From Buchnera aphidicola (Hyalopterus amygdali) (GTDB lineage Bacteria > Pseudomonadota > Gammaproteobacteria > Enterobacterales > Enterobacteriaceae), in assembly GCF_964059015.1 (NCBI RefSeq), contig NZ_OZ060384.1:1-7773 (forward strand): a stretch of 7,773 bases of DNA, given 5' to 3'. A model generated the notes under the pieces. The model ran no database searches, had not been told where the DNA came from, and saw only the letters and a list, made by a program, of their open reading frames with translations. A program made the position numbers and the translations under genes. Within the stretch, counting starts at the first letter, position 1. Every line of letters begins with the position of its first letter. Below are positions 1-6,740 of the stretch, piece by piece.

Positions 1-95
1 ATAAATGCATATTATTTTTTTTCATAAATGCTTTCTATGACATAAATGCAAAATAACATTTCTTTAAAGAATAATAAAAAGATATATAAACATAA
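1..95. repeat. Iteron-like ATAAATGC repeats and 12-bp palindrome, probable part of the origin region
   Basis: ATAAATGC occurs three times in direct orientation at 1-8, 24-31 and 42-49; the second and third copies extend to CATAAATGC. If the molecule is circular, the bases before position 1 (TGA) and those before the third copy (TGAC) are also alike. A perfect palindrome TTCTTTAAAGAA lies at 60-71. No open reading frame is present. Such clustered short direct repeats beside a rep gene resemble plasmid iterons, but IncFII-type origins are not classically iteron-driven, so the function is a guess. Confidence 0.45.
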
Positions 96-130
96 AAAAA
101 AATAGCGAAATTTAAAAAATCTCGCTATTT
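94..130 (-). terminator. Rho-independent terminator of the leuABCD operon
   Basis: Read on the minus strand just after the leuD stop, bases 130 to 100 form a 14-bp stem (AAATAGCGAGATTT pairing with AAATTTCGCTATTT, one G-U pair) with a 3-nt TTT loop, running straight into a T tract to about 94. The core AGCGA/TCGCT pairs are GC-richer than their surroundings. On the plus strand the wobble becomes an A/C mismatch and no T tract follows, so it should act mainly on leu transcripts. Confidence 0.85.
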
Positions 131-135
131 GAAAA

Positions 136-759
136 TTAAGCAACAAAAGTAGGTCTATTTACAAGAAATGAAACAATAGTTCTCTCGTAAGATTTAATCT
201 TATAATTAATTTTTAATGTTAAATCAATATTATCCCAATTGTTTAATAAACAAAGACGTTGAAATTCATCTATTTCAAATAAAAAATCAAAATTTTTTAT
301 AAAAATTTTTTTTTGAATCAAACTAACAAAAAAGGAAATACCAATTTCTCTTTTAACTAAATTAAAAAGATAATCAATTTTATCTCTTTTTAAACAAATT
401 AAAAGAAGCTTATTATTAAAACTATTATTATAAAAAATATCAGAAAAACTAGATGCTATTATTACTCTAAATCCGTAATCCAATAAAGACCAAACAGCAT
501 GCTCTCTTGAAGAACCACACCCAAAATTTTCGCGAGTAAGCAAAATGCTAGCACTTTTATAAGGGTTCTTATTTAATATAAAATCTGAATTTAATTGCAA
601 TTGATTTTTATCAATAAATCTCCAATCATGAAATAAATATTTTCCCAATCCCGTTTTACCTATCCCTTGTAAGAATTGTTTTGGTATGATAGCATCAGTA
701 TCTATATTAGATATATCTAAGGGAACAACTACACCATTATGTTCAGTAAATTTAGACAT
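136..759 (-). CDS. leuD: 3-isopropylmalate dehydratase small subunit
   Basis: LeuD pairs with LeuC to form the cytoplasmic heterodimer that isomerises 2-isopropylmalate to 3-isopropylmalate, the second dedicated step of leucine synthesis. The 207-residue product is close to the 201 of E. coli and collinear with it. It keeps the N-terminal motif NIDTDAIIPKQFL (about residues 18-30), the substrate-recognition loop RENFGCGSSREHA (76-88) and the small-subunit swivelling-domain fold. The ATG at 759 starts 2 nt after the leuC stop, so translation is probably coupled; the ribosome site is weak (GTGAG at 771-775, 11 nt upstream). The last third is the most diverged from E. coli, with lysine, isoleucine and asparagine replacing GC-rich codons, as expected in an endosymbiont. 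It is the last gene of the operon, followed within 6 nt by the terminator. No damage is seen. Confidence 0.97.
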   Translation of the reverse strand: MSKFTEHNGVVVPLDISNIDTDAIIPKQFLQGIGKTGLGKYLFHDWRFIDKNQLQLNSDFILNKNPYKSASILLTRENFGCGSSREHAVWSLLDYGFRVIIASSFSDIFYNNSFNNKLLLICLKRDKIDYLFNLVKREIGISFFVSLIQKKIFIKNFDFLFEIDEFQRLCLLNNWDNIDLTLKINYKIKSYERTIVSFLVNRPTFVA

Positions 760-761
760 TT

Positions 762-2174
762 TTAATAAGTCTCACTATTTAAATCCCTAACATCAAAAAA
801 TCGACCATATATAGCAGCGGCAGCAGCCATGATAGGGCTAACTAAATGTGTTCTGGCCCCCCTACCCTGCCGACCTTCAAAATTTCGATTACTAGTAGAA
901 GCACAACGTTCACCATATTTTAATTTATCGTTGTTCATTCCTAAACACATAGAACAACCAGGTAGTCTCCATTCAAATCCTGAATCAATAAAAATTTTAT
1001 CTAAACCTTCTTTTTCAGCTACAGTTTTTACTGTACCAGAACCTGGGACAACAATAGCTTGAACATTTTTTGATATTTTTTTATTTATTAATATCCTAGC
1101 CGCATCTCGTAAATCTTCTATCCGAGAATTAGTACAAGAACCAATAAAAACTTTATCAATTTTAATATCTGTTAAATAAGTACCAGGTTTTAAATCCATG
1201 TATTCACATGCAGATTGAGCTAAACTTTTTTTTATAGAATTCTTAAAAAATTTAAAATCCGGGATATTTTCATGAATTGATAAAACTTGATCAGGATTTG
1301 TCCCCCAAGTAATTTGAGGTGCAATATTCGATATATTTATAGTAAAATCTTCATCAAAAAAAGCGCCTTCGTCTGTAACCAGATTTTCCCAATAATTTAA
1401 TGCAGCGATCCAATCACCACCCTTAGGGGAATAACACCTATTTTTTAAATATGAATACGTTACCTCGTCAGGTGCAATCAAAGCAGATTTAGCACCCATC
1501 TCAATAGCCATATTACATATTGTCATTCTACCTTCCATACTCATTTTTTTAACTACATCACCACAAAATTCAATTACGTAACCAGAACCTGAAGAAGAAC
1601 CTAATTTCCCTATAATAAAAAGAATGATATCCTTAGGAGTAATAAATTTAGGAACAGCACCTTCTATTTTAATCCTCATATTTTTCAATCTTTTTTGTTT
1701 TAAAGTTTGAGTAACAAGGACATGTTCAACTTCGGAAGTTCCAATTCCAAAGGATAATGCACCAAATGCTCCATGTGTAGAGGTATGAGAATCTCCACAA
1801 ACTATCGTCATACCAGGTAATGTCATTCCTTGTTCGGGACCTATAACATGTACTATACCTTGTTTTTCATTATTTAAATCATATAGAGGTATATTAAATT
1901 GACTACAATTTTTTATTAATTCCTCCATTTGTATTTTTGCCATTGGTCCTGATGCATTAATATTCTTGCTTTGAGTAGAAACATTATGATCCATAGTAGC
2001 AAAAGTTTTTTTAGGTTGTCTTACAGTACGATTTTTATTACGTAGAGAATCGAAAGCTTGAGGTGATGTTACTTCATGGAGCAAATGTAAATCTATATAC
2101 AAAATTGACGTATTTTTTTTTTCTTCATGTACAACATGTGCATCATATATTTTTTGATACAAAGTTTTTTTCAT
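762..2174 (-). CDS. leuC: 3-isopropylmalate dehydratase large subunit
   Basis: LeuC carries the [4Fe-4S] cluster and active site of isopropylmalate isomerase, an aconitase-family enzyme working with LeuD. Starting at the ATG at 2174 gives 470 residues beginning [15 protein letters not shown], collinear with E. coli LeuC. With this start the three cluster cysteines, in GSCTNSR and [10 protein letters not shown], fall at 347, 407 and 410, which are the E. coli numbers. An in-frame ATG at 2186 would add four residues (MGYK) and overlap leuB by 11 nt. It has no upstream ribosome site, whereas GGGA at 2181-2184 sits 6 nt before the 2174 start. Other conserved blocks are [20 protein letters not shown] and the C-terminal [14 protein letters not shown]. 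The gene starts 1 nt after the leuB stop and ends 2 nt before leuD, so the three genes are almost certainly translated from one message. It looks intact. Confidence 0.97.
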   Translation of the reverse strand: MKKTLYQKIYDAHVVHEEKKNTSILYIDLHLLHEVTSPQAFDSLRNKNRTVRQPKKTFATMDHNVSTQSKNINASGPMAKIQMEELIKNCSQFNIPLYDLNNEKQGIVHVIGPEQGMTLPGMTIVCGDSHTSTHGAFGALSFGIGTSEVEHVLVTQTLKQKRLKNMRIKIEGAVPKFITPKDIILFIIGKLGSSSGSGYVIEFCGDVVKKMSMEGRMTICNMAIEMGAKSALIAPDEVTYSYLKNRCYSPKGGDWIAALNYWENLVTDEGAFFDEDFTINISNIAPQITWGTNPDQVLSIHENIPDFKFFKNSIKKSLAQSACEYMDLKPGTYLTDIKIDKVFIGSCTNSRIEDLRDAARILINKKISKNVQAIVVPGSGTVKTVAEKEGLDKIFIDSGFEWRLPGCSMCLGMNNDKLKYGERCASTSNRNFEGRQGRGARTHLVSPIMAAAAAIYGRFFDVRDLNSETY

Positions 2175-2175
2175 T

Positions 2176-3267
2176 TTATATCCCATTGACTAAAATGTCA
2201 GAAATAATATTACCCATTTCATTTGTTTTTATATATTTTTTTCCATCAGATATATCTAAAGTTCGATAACCTAATTTTAAAGCATGTCGGACAGATAAAT
2301 CAATCTTATCTGCAATATCATTTAATTTCATACTATATCGAATTAACATTGAAAGAGAGAGAATTTGTGCGATAGGATTAGCAATGTTCCTTCCTTTAAT
2401 GTCGGGTGCAGAACCTCCAGATGGTTCATACAAACCAAATTTTTTTTCATTTAAGCTAGCTGATGGGAGCATACCGATTGAACCTGTGATCATTGCACAT
2501 ATATCGGAAATAATATCACCAAAAATATTTGAACAAAGCAATACATCAAATTGATTAGGATTCCGAATAATTTGCATACAAGCATTATCAATATACAAAT
2601 GAGATAGATTAATTTTAGGATAATTTTGAGCAATTCTTTTTACTCTTTCTCTCCATAAGACAGAACTTTGAAGCACATTAGATTTATCAATAGAACAGAC
2701 TATTCCTCTTCTCTCACTAGCTAATTGAAAAGCTAAATGTGCAATTCGATTAATTTCGTAATCATAATAAATTTCAGTATCAAATGCATATTCTCCATCT
2801 TTATTTTTTAACCGGCCCTTGGGTTCTCCAAAATAAATCCCCCCTGTTAATTCTCTAACACATAATATATCGAAGCCATCTTTTACAATATTGTTACGAA
2901 GCGGTGACAATCTTTTTAAATCTGAATATAACTTTGCAGGTCTTAAATTAGAAAATAAGTTAAAATGTTTTCTTAATGGTAATAGAGAAGCGTTTTCAGG
3001 TCGTTCGTTTAAAGGAAGAGAATCCCATTTTGGTCCTCCAACTGAACCAAATAAAATTGCATCTGAATTTTCGCAACCAAATAATGTAGTTTTTGGTAAT
3101 GCAACACCTTCCTTATCTATAGCTATACCGCCAATATTGAATTCATTTGTTTCTAGAGGTATAGAAAATTTATATTGTAAAATATTTATAATTTTATAAG
3201 TTTCCTGCATAACTTCAGGGCCTATTCCATCACCAGGTAAAATTGCAATACGGAATTTTTTTTTCAT
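2176..3267 (-). CDS. leuB: 3-isopropylmalate dehydrogenase
   Basis: LeuB oxidatively decarboxylates 3-isopropylmalate with NAD+ and a divalent metal, giving 2-ketoisocaproate, the precursor of leucine. The product is 363 residues, the same as E. coli LeuB. Expected residues are visible at family positions: R99, R109 and R138 for substrate, Y145 and K195 for catalysis, D227, D251 and D255 for the metal, and GSAPDI at 285-290 in the NAD+ site. The N-terminal [13 protein letters not shown] is typical of the isocitrate/isopropylmalate dehydrogenase fold. The ATG at 3267 has a good ribosome site, GGGAG at 3278-3282, 10 nt upstream. Codons 2-4 form a run of nine A residues, a likely transcriptional slippage point of the sort common in Buchnera. 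It lies 41 nt after leuA and 1 nt before leuC. Confidence 0.98.
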   Translation of the reverse strand: MKKKFRIAILPGDGIGPEVMQETYKIINILQYKFSIPLETNEFNIGGIAIDKEGVALPKTTLFGCENSDAILFGSVGGPKWDSLPLNERPENASLLPLRKHFNLFSNLRPAKLYSDLKRLSPLRNNIVKDGFDILCVRELTGGIYFGEPKGRLKNKDGEYAFDTEIYYDYEINRIAHLAFQLASERRGIVCSIDKSNVLQSSVLWRERVKRIAQNYPKINLSHLYIDNACMQIIRNPNQFDVLLCSNIFGDIISDICAMITGSIGMLPSASLNEKKFGLYEPSGGSAPDIKGRNIANPIAQILSLSMLIRYSMKLNDIADKIDLSVRHALKLGYRTLDISDGKKYIKTNEMGNIISDILVNGI

Positions 3268-3308
3268 AGATAAATTTCTCCCATTTAAATTTTAAAGATT
3301 AGAAAAAA

Positions 3309-4862
3309 TCATTTATCTTTTTTTAATATTTTTAATCTTTTGTTAACTTGGTTGATTTTCCATATATTATTTAATACACTTACCATTGCTTGAGCTGAAG
3401 ATTCAATTATATCAGTCGCTAAGCCGATACCATGAAATTTACGTTTTTGATATTCAACTAAAATGTCTACCTGACCTAAAGCATCTCGACCCTTACCTTT
3501 TGCTACAAGTTGGTATTTCTGTAATATTATAGGATAATCTGCAATTCTATTTAAAGCTTGGTAAACAGCATCTATTGGACCATTTTTTGTTGTTGCGGAT
3601 TCTATAAATGTTTTACCTCCACATAGTAATTTTACTGATGCGGTAGATAAACCGTTAGAAATTGATTGAACACTAAAAAAAGAAAGAGAAAAATATTCCT
3701 CAATACCCTGCTGAGTTTTAATAAATGCTAATGCTTCTAAATCATAATCAAATACCTGACCCTTTTTATCTGCTAATTTTAAAAAATCTTTATATAATTC
3801 ATCGATATTGTAATCATTTTCATTATATCCCATTTCTGTCATATGATATTTTACAGCTGCTCTACCAGATCTAGATGTTAAATTTAATTTAACTTCCTTT
3901 AATCCAATACTACTAGGTTCTATAATTTCATAATTTTTTCTATTTTTTAAAACACCATCTTGATGAATACCAGAGGAATGTGCAAAAGCATTTTTTCCGA
4001 CTATTGCTTTATTAGGAGGGATTGATAAATTACAAATTTGGCTAACAATTTGACTAGTACGATAAATTTCTTTGTGTTTTATATTTGTAGATAATCCTAA
4101 AATATCTTTTCTAACTTTTATAGCCATAATTATTTCTTCTAATGCTGTATTACCTGCTCGTTCCCCAATTCCATTAATAGTTCCTTCTATTTGCCTTGCA
4201 CCTGCTTGTATTGCTGCTATTGAGTTTCCTACAGCCATACCTAAATCATTATGGCAATGCACTGAAATAATAGATTTATCAATATTAGGAACTCGTTTAA
4301 ATAAATTATGAATAATTGAAGATAATTCATTTGGTATTGAATAACCTACTGTATCGGGTATATTAATAGTTTTTACACCTGATTGTATTAGTTTTTCTAC
4401 AATACGACATAAATTATCCATTGTTGTTCTAGTCGCATCTTCGCAAGAAAATTCAACATCGTCAGTATAACGTAATGCTCTTTTAACTGATGATATTGCC
4501 ATATCAATAATTTCATTGAAATTTCTTTTTAGTTTATATTCCATATGAAGTGCTGAAGTAGCTAAAAAAATATGAATTCGAAATGAATTAGATAATTGCA
4601 TTGCTTCAGCGGCGGTGTCGATATCTTTATTTAAACAACGTGCTAGACTACATATTTTACTGTTCTTAATATTTTTAGATATAGTTTGAACTGATTTAAA
4701 ATCTCCTGGAGATGAAATTGGGAAACCTACTTCAATAATGTCTATCCCTGCTTTTTCTAAGGATAAGGCAATTTTTAATTTTTGTTTAACACTTAAACTA
4801 GCTTGAAGTGCTTGTTCTCCATCTCGTAGAGTTGTATCAAAAATAATAATTTTTGAATTCAT
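3309..4862 (-). CDS. leuA: 2-isopropylmalate synthase
   Basis: LeuA condenses acetyl-CoA with 2-ketoisovalerate, the first committed and normally leucine-inhibited step of the pathway. The 517-residue protein has the full two-part architecture. An N-terminal TIM-barrel lyase domain (about 1-270) begins with [10 protein letters not shown] and has metal ligands D14, H202, H204 and N238 at the E. coli positions. After a linker with HSSGIHQDG comes a C-terminal LeuA allosteric dimer domain (about 390-500), including [16 protein letters not shown]. Keeping that domain suggests leucine feedback may still act, though it cannot be proved here. The ATG at 4862 is supported by GCGAGA at 4871-4876, 8 nt upstream, and by the N-terminal alignment. 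It is the first gene of the operon, only 40 nt from palindrome LIR1. No internal disruption is visible. Confidence 0.98.
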   Translation of the reverse strand: MNSKIIIFDTTLRDGEQALQASLSVKQKLKIALSLEKAGIDIIEVGFPISSPGDFKSVQTISKNIKNSKICSLARCLNKDIDTAAEAMQLSNSFRIHIFLATSALHMEYKLKRNFNEIIDMAISSVKRALRYTDDVEFSCEDATRTTMDNLCRIVEKLIQSGVKTINIPDTVGYSIPNELSSIIHNLFKRVPNIDKSIISVHCHNDLGMAVGNSIAAIQAGARQIEGTINGIGERAGNTALEEIIMAIKVRKDILGLSTNIKHKEIYRTSQIVSQICNLSIPPNKAIVGKNAFAHSSGIHQDGVLKNRKNYEIIEPSSIGLKEVKLNLTSRSGRAAVKYHMTEMGYNENDYNIDELYKDFLKLADKKGQVFDYDLEALAFIKTQQGIEEYFSLSFFSVQSISNGLSTASVKLLCGGKTFIESATTKNGPIDAVYQALNRIADYPIILQKYQLVAKGKGRDALGQVDILVEYQKRKFHGIGLATDIIESSAQAMVSVLNNIWKINQVNKRLKILKKDK

Positions 4863-4902
4863 AAATTTTTTCTCGCTAATTTTAAAAAAATAGTTTGTTT
4901 AC

Positions 4903-5004
4903 ATTAAATAAATTATACAACAAAAATTTCATAAAACAGAAAGATGCATTTTAAAAAATGCATCTTTCTGTTTTATGAAATTTTTGTTGTATAATTTATT
5001 TAAT
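4903..5004. repeat. Long perfect inverted repeat LIR1 (50-bp arms, 2-nt centre)
   Basis: Bases 4903-4952 are the exact reverse complement of 4955-5004, with only AA at 4953-4954 between them, so this is an almost gapless 102-nt palindrome without a mismatch. It overlaps the last 5 nt of repA2, including its TAA stop at 5002-5000, and ends 40 nt before leuA. A long inverted repeat at this place is, as I recall, a known feature of Buchnera leucine plasmids. Possible roles are a terminator or mRNA stabiliser for repA2, an RNA barrier before leuA, or a cruciform acting in replication or copy control. On the minus strand no T tract follows directly, so it is not a classic terminator. Confidence 0.97.
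4912..4917 (-). promoter_or_regulatory. Possible -10 box for the leu operon
   Basis: TATAAT reads on the minus strand from 4917 to 4912, in the leuA-proximal arm of LIR1. Transcription would start near 4905 and leave a leader of about 43 nt. No convincing -35 hexamer is found 15-19 nt upstream. The mirror arm holds the same TATAAT on the plus strand (4990-4995) by symmetry. It is the best candidate seen, but weak. Confidence 0.3.
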
Positions 5005-5746
5005 ATTTTTTTTTATATAACTTACATAATTTACCATATTCAATATCTATCTTTTTTTTAAGACCCTGAGGGCCAATTATTGCTAATTCGTCAGCTGTAT
5101 AATGATTTATTAAAGCATTTAAAATTTTTCTTCTAGCAAATTTTTCATCTAATTGAGAAATATTTTTCATATCAAAAAATGCCCCCCCTTTTTTCTCTAT
5201 TTTTAAAATATTTAGTATTTTTTTTTGTTTCAAAAAATATTGTTTTATTTGAGATTGTGAAATATGTAATAACATAAAGAAATTTGGTGTTAAAAATATT
5301 TTTTTAGGTACATAATTACTATTTGATTCCGTTTTTTTTCTTTTACATATTACAAATCCCATCGGCTCTAAAAATTTACTAATTAAGCGTGAAGTACGGG
5401 TAATAGACTTATTTCCAGATTTTGAAAAAGTTGAAAGGCCACATTCATCTGATAATTTTTCAACAGATGCTTCAACTAAACGGGAATTAATATTATAATA
5501 ATATAACATTGCTAAAACTATTGCCCTCATAGCACATGCACGATGTTCATTTAATCTTCTAAATCGGGGCAAAATATTACCAGTTTTAGGATCTATTGCT
5601 AATAAAGTTTTATTTAATGTACTTCTTGCAACGTCTATTTCTAATGCTTTTTTCATTGCATAACAAATAAAATTAGATCTTTTTTTTCCATTTTTTGGAG
5701 GGTTAAAAACTGGTTTAGGGTTACATATATAATTTTTTCTAGGCAC
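5000..5746 (-). CDS. repA2: IncFII-family replication protein RepA2 (shorter paralogue)
   Basis: This 248-residue protein is a clear paralogue of RepA1 encoded at 6741-7592. Over the first 165 residues well over half the positions look identical by eye, including FICYAMKKA, RRLNEHRA, LSDECGLST, GNKSITR and EPMGFV. IncFII-type RepA proteins bind the origin and start replication. RepA2 is about 35 residues shorter; the loss is concentrated after residue 163, where RepA1 has a lysine/arginine-rich stretch. The start is GTG (5746-5744), chosen because it aligns with the RepA1 N terminus; no ATG lies upstream in frame and no ribosome site is evident. A run A6G7 on the coding strand (5194-5182) spans residues 185-189. 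The stop lies inside LIR1. RepA2 may be a second initiator, a regulator or a decaying copy; the reading frame is intact. Confidence 0.92.
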   Translation of the reverse strand: MPRKNYICNPKPVFNPPKNGKKRSNFICYAMKKALEIDVARSTLNKTLLAIDPKTGNILPRFRRLNEHRACAMRAIVLAMLYYYNINSRLVEASVEKLSDECGLSTFSKSGNKSITRTSRLISKFLEPMGFVICKRKKTESNSNYVPKKIFLTPNFFMLLHISQSQIKQYFLKQKKILNILKIEKKGGAFFDMKNISQLDEKFARRKILNALINHYTADELAIIGPQGLKKKIDIEYGKLCKLYKKKY

Positions 5747-5930
5747 TAAATAATACGCTTGATGTAGGTAAAATATATTTTTTTAAAATAAGAATTATTT
5801 TTTTAAAAAAAATAATTAATCAATAAAATAATTGTTAAATAATTTTTATTAAATTAAGAGGGAATGTATAAAATATAACATAAATTGAATATTCTTTCAA
5901 ATTAGTTTGCCAGCCTAATTAATAAGAATT
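5747..5930. other. repA2-yqhA intergenic spacer
   Basis: This 184-nt spacer holds the repA2 promoter and its untranslated leader. Within the leader is an A/T-only perfect palindrome with 12-bp arms, 5793-5804 and 5806-5817, around one A. A weak 6-bp stem with a 9-nt loop (5900-5905 with 5915-5920) follows the yqhA stop but has no T tract, so I do not call a terminator. No further gene is seen. Confidence 0.6.
5872..5900 (-). promoter_or_regulatory. Sigma70-type promoter for repA2
   Basis: On the minus strand TTGAAA (5900-5895) is followed after 17 nt by TATATT (5877-5872), with TGT directly before the -10, an extended -10 motif. Transcription would start near 5865, giving a leader of about 119 nt before the GTG of repA2. 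The spacer contains the palindrome GAATATTC (5887-5894), a possible operator. The -35 hexamer is the same as in the repA1 promoter. Confidence 0.65.
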
Positions 5931-6434
5931 TTAATGACTAGCATTTTTCTTTTTACTCATTTTATCAATATAAGCCATCCCGAAAGCTGATAAAACAAAC
6001 GTTAAATGAATAATTACACATAACATAATTTTATTATCTAAAATTCTTTCTGCTTCCATAAAAAGACGTAAAAGGTGTACCGAAGATATTGCAACGATTG
6101 ATGAAGCAACTTTATTTTTGATTGAATTGACATCCATAGTACCCATCCACCCTAATCTTTTCTCATTGTCTTGAATATCCATTTTAGAAATAAAATTTTC
6201 ATAACCTGAAAACATCACCATAACTAATAGTCCTCCTACTAAGGCAATATCAATTAAAGATAAAACTACTAATACTAAACCAGATTCTGACATTGATAAA
6301 ATATCGGGGATAATAAATATTATTTGTTGAAAAAATTTTAATGTTAATAATACAAAACCAAATGATAAGCCTACATATACGGGAAACATTAACCAGCGCG
6401 AGGCATATATAGATTTTTCAATAATTTTTTCCAT
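5931..6434 (-). CDS. yqhA: UPF0114-family inner-membrane protein YqhA
   Basis: The 167-residue product matches E. coli YqhA along its whole length, with shared blocks such as [17 protein letters not shown] (65-81), KNKVA followed by SIVAISS, and [11 protein letters not shown] (141-151). The family's function is unknown. Hydrophobic segments at about 15-36, 53-75 and 136-156, with a weaker one near 107-125, indicate a multi-pass inner-membrane protein; the C terminus is basic (KMSKKK). The ATG at 6434 has a good ribosome site, AGGA at 6441-6444, 6 nt upstream. It lies between repA2 and LIR2, on the repA2 strand. It is often called ORF1 on Buchnera leucine plasmids. Keeping an intact transporter-like or channel-like gene on a plasmid of a reduced genome implies selection, but no link to leucine can be read from the sequence. 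Confidence 0.95.
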   Translation of the reverse strand: MEKIIEKSIYASRWLMFPVYVGLSFGFVLLTLKFFQQIIFIIPDILSMSESGLVLVVLSLIDIALVGGLLVMVMFSGYENFISKMDIQDNEKRLGWMGTMDVNSIKNKVASSIVAISSVHLLRLFMEAERILDNKIMLCVIIHLTFVLSAFGMAYIDKMSKKKNASH

Positions 6435-6485
6435 TATTTATCCTATTTTTTAAAATATAATTTGAATTAATAATTTAATTATATT

Positions 6486-6566
6486 TCAAAAATAAAAAAT
6501 TTTACATAATTAAAAGAATTTTATTCAATAAAATTCTTTTAATTATGTAAAATTTTTTATTTTTGA
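6486..6566. repeat. Long perfect inverted repeat LIR2 (40-bp arms, 1-nt centre)
   Basis: Bases 6486-6525 are the exact reverse complement of 6527-6566, around a single unpaired C at 6526; as a hairpin the loop would be about TTCAA. It lies between divergent yqhA and repA1, 51 nt before the yqhA start and 9 nt before the repA1 -35 box. Its sequence is unrelated to LIR1. Its place beside two promoters suggests insulation of divergent transcription or a cruciform regulatory or replication site, which is inference. Confidence 0.97.
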
Positions 6567-6575
6567 TAAGTATTA

Positions 6576-6605
6576 TTGAAAATAATAAAAATATATGTAT
6601 ATAAT
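6576..6605 (+). promoter_or_regulatory. Sigma70-type promoter for repA1
   Basis: TTGAAA at 6576-6581 and a consensus TATAAT at 6600-6605 are separated by 18 nt, pointing towards repA1. Transcription should start near 6612, giving a leader of about 128 nt. It begins 9 nt beyond LIR2. The hexamers and leader length parallel the repA2 promoter, which fits common ancestry of the two rep units. Confidence 0.7.
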
Positions 6606-6740
6606 GTCCCTATAAGAAATTAAAAAGTATTTTTTATTTATAAAAAACAACATCATAAAAAAAATAAATCATTAAATATCTTAGAAAATTTAAATTTTTT
6701 TTATATAAACTCAACATCAACACTTTTTAAGTAATGTAAT

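Larger units (their letters stand above)
136..4862 (-). other. leuABCD operon
   Basis: Four genes on one strand in enteric order (A, B, C, D) have gaps of 41, 1 and 2 nt, no internal terminator, and a single strong terminator just after leuD. They encode all the leucine-specific steps from 2-ketoisovalerate to 2-ketoisocaproate; the final transamination enzyme is not on this replicon. The start of the message is uncertain: a TATAAT lies in LIR1 at 4917-4912, but readthrough from repA2 is also possible. Between repA2 and leuA there is no leucine-codon-rich leader followed by competing hairpins, so enteric-type attenuation appears absent. Confidence 0.93.
6435..6740. other. Divergent yqhA-repA1 intergenic region
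   Basis: These 306 nt contain, in order: the yqhA upstream region with ribosome site and a TATAAT on the minus strand (6483-6478, no good -35); palindrome LIR2 (6486-6566); the repA1 promoter (6576-6605); and a leader of about 128 nt. The leader is very A/T rich and has no ATG except an ATGTAA start-stop at 6734-6739. It contains CAACATCA twice (6648-6655 and 6712-6719). There is no strong stem-loop, leader peptide gene or evident antisense RNA promoter of the kind that controls IncFII RepA. Confidence 0.65.

Noticed and set aside
829..1062. Plus-strand open frame of 77 codons
   Set aside because: It lies antisense within leuC, has no family resemblance, and is explained by the codon bias of the real gene.
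2063..2269. Plus-strand open frame of 68 codons
   Set aside because: Antisense across the leuB-leuC junction, low complexity, no ribosome site.
2891..3199. Plus-strand open frame of 102 codons
   Set aside because: Antisense to leuB, whose catalytic residues are all intact; shadow frame.
4072..4311. Plus-strand open frame of 79 codons
   Set aside because: Antisense to the leuA metal-site region; shadow frame.
4894..4963. A 16-codon frame (ATG to TAA) crossing LIR1 on the minus strand, considered as a leucine leader peptide
   Set aside because: It has only two leucine codons, and by palindromy nearly the same frame exists on the other strand, so it is a by-product of the repeat; no alternative hairpins fit attenuation.
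5793..5817. A/T palindrome in the repA2 leader as a terminator
   Set aside because: Arms contain only A and T, so the hairpin would be weak, and it lies between a good promoter and the gene it serves.
6595..6615. Six-codon frame MYIMSL upstream of repA1
   Set aside because: It overlaps the repA1 -10 box and most of it lies before the expected transcript start, with no ribosome site.
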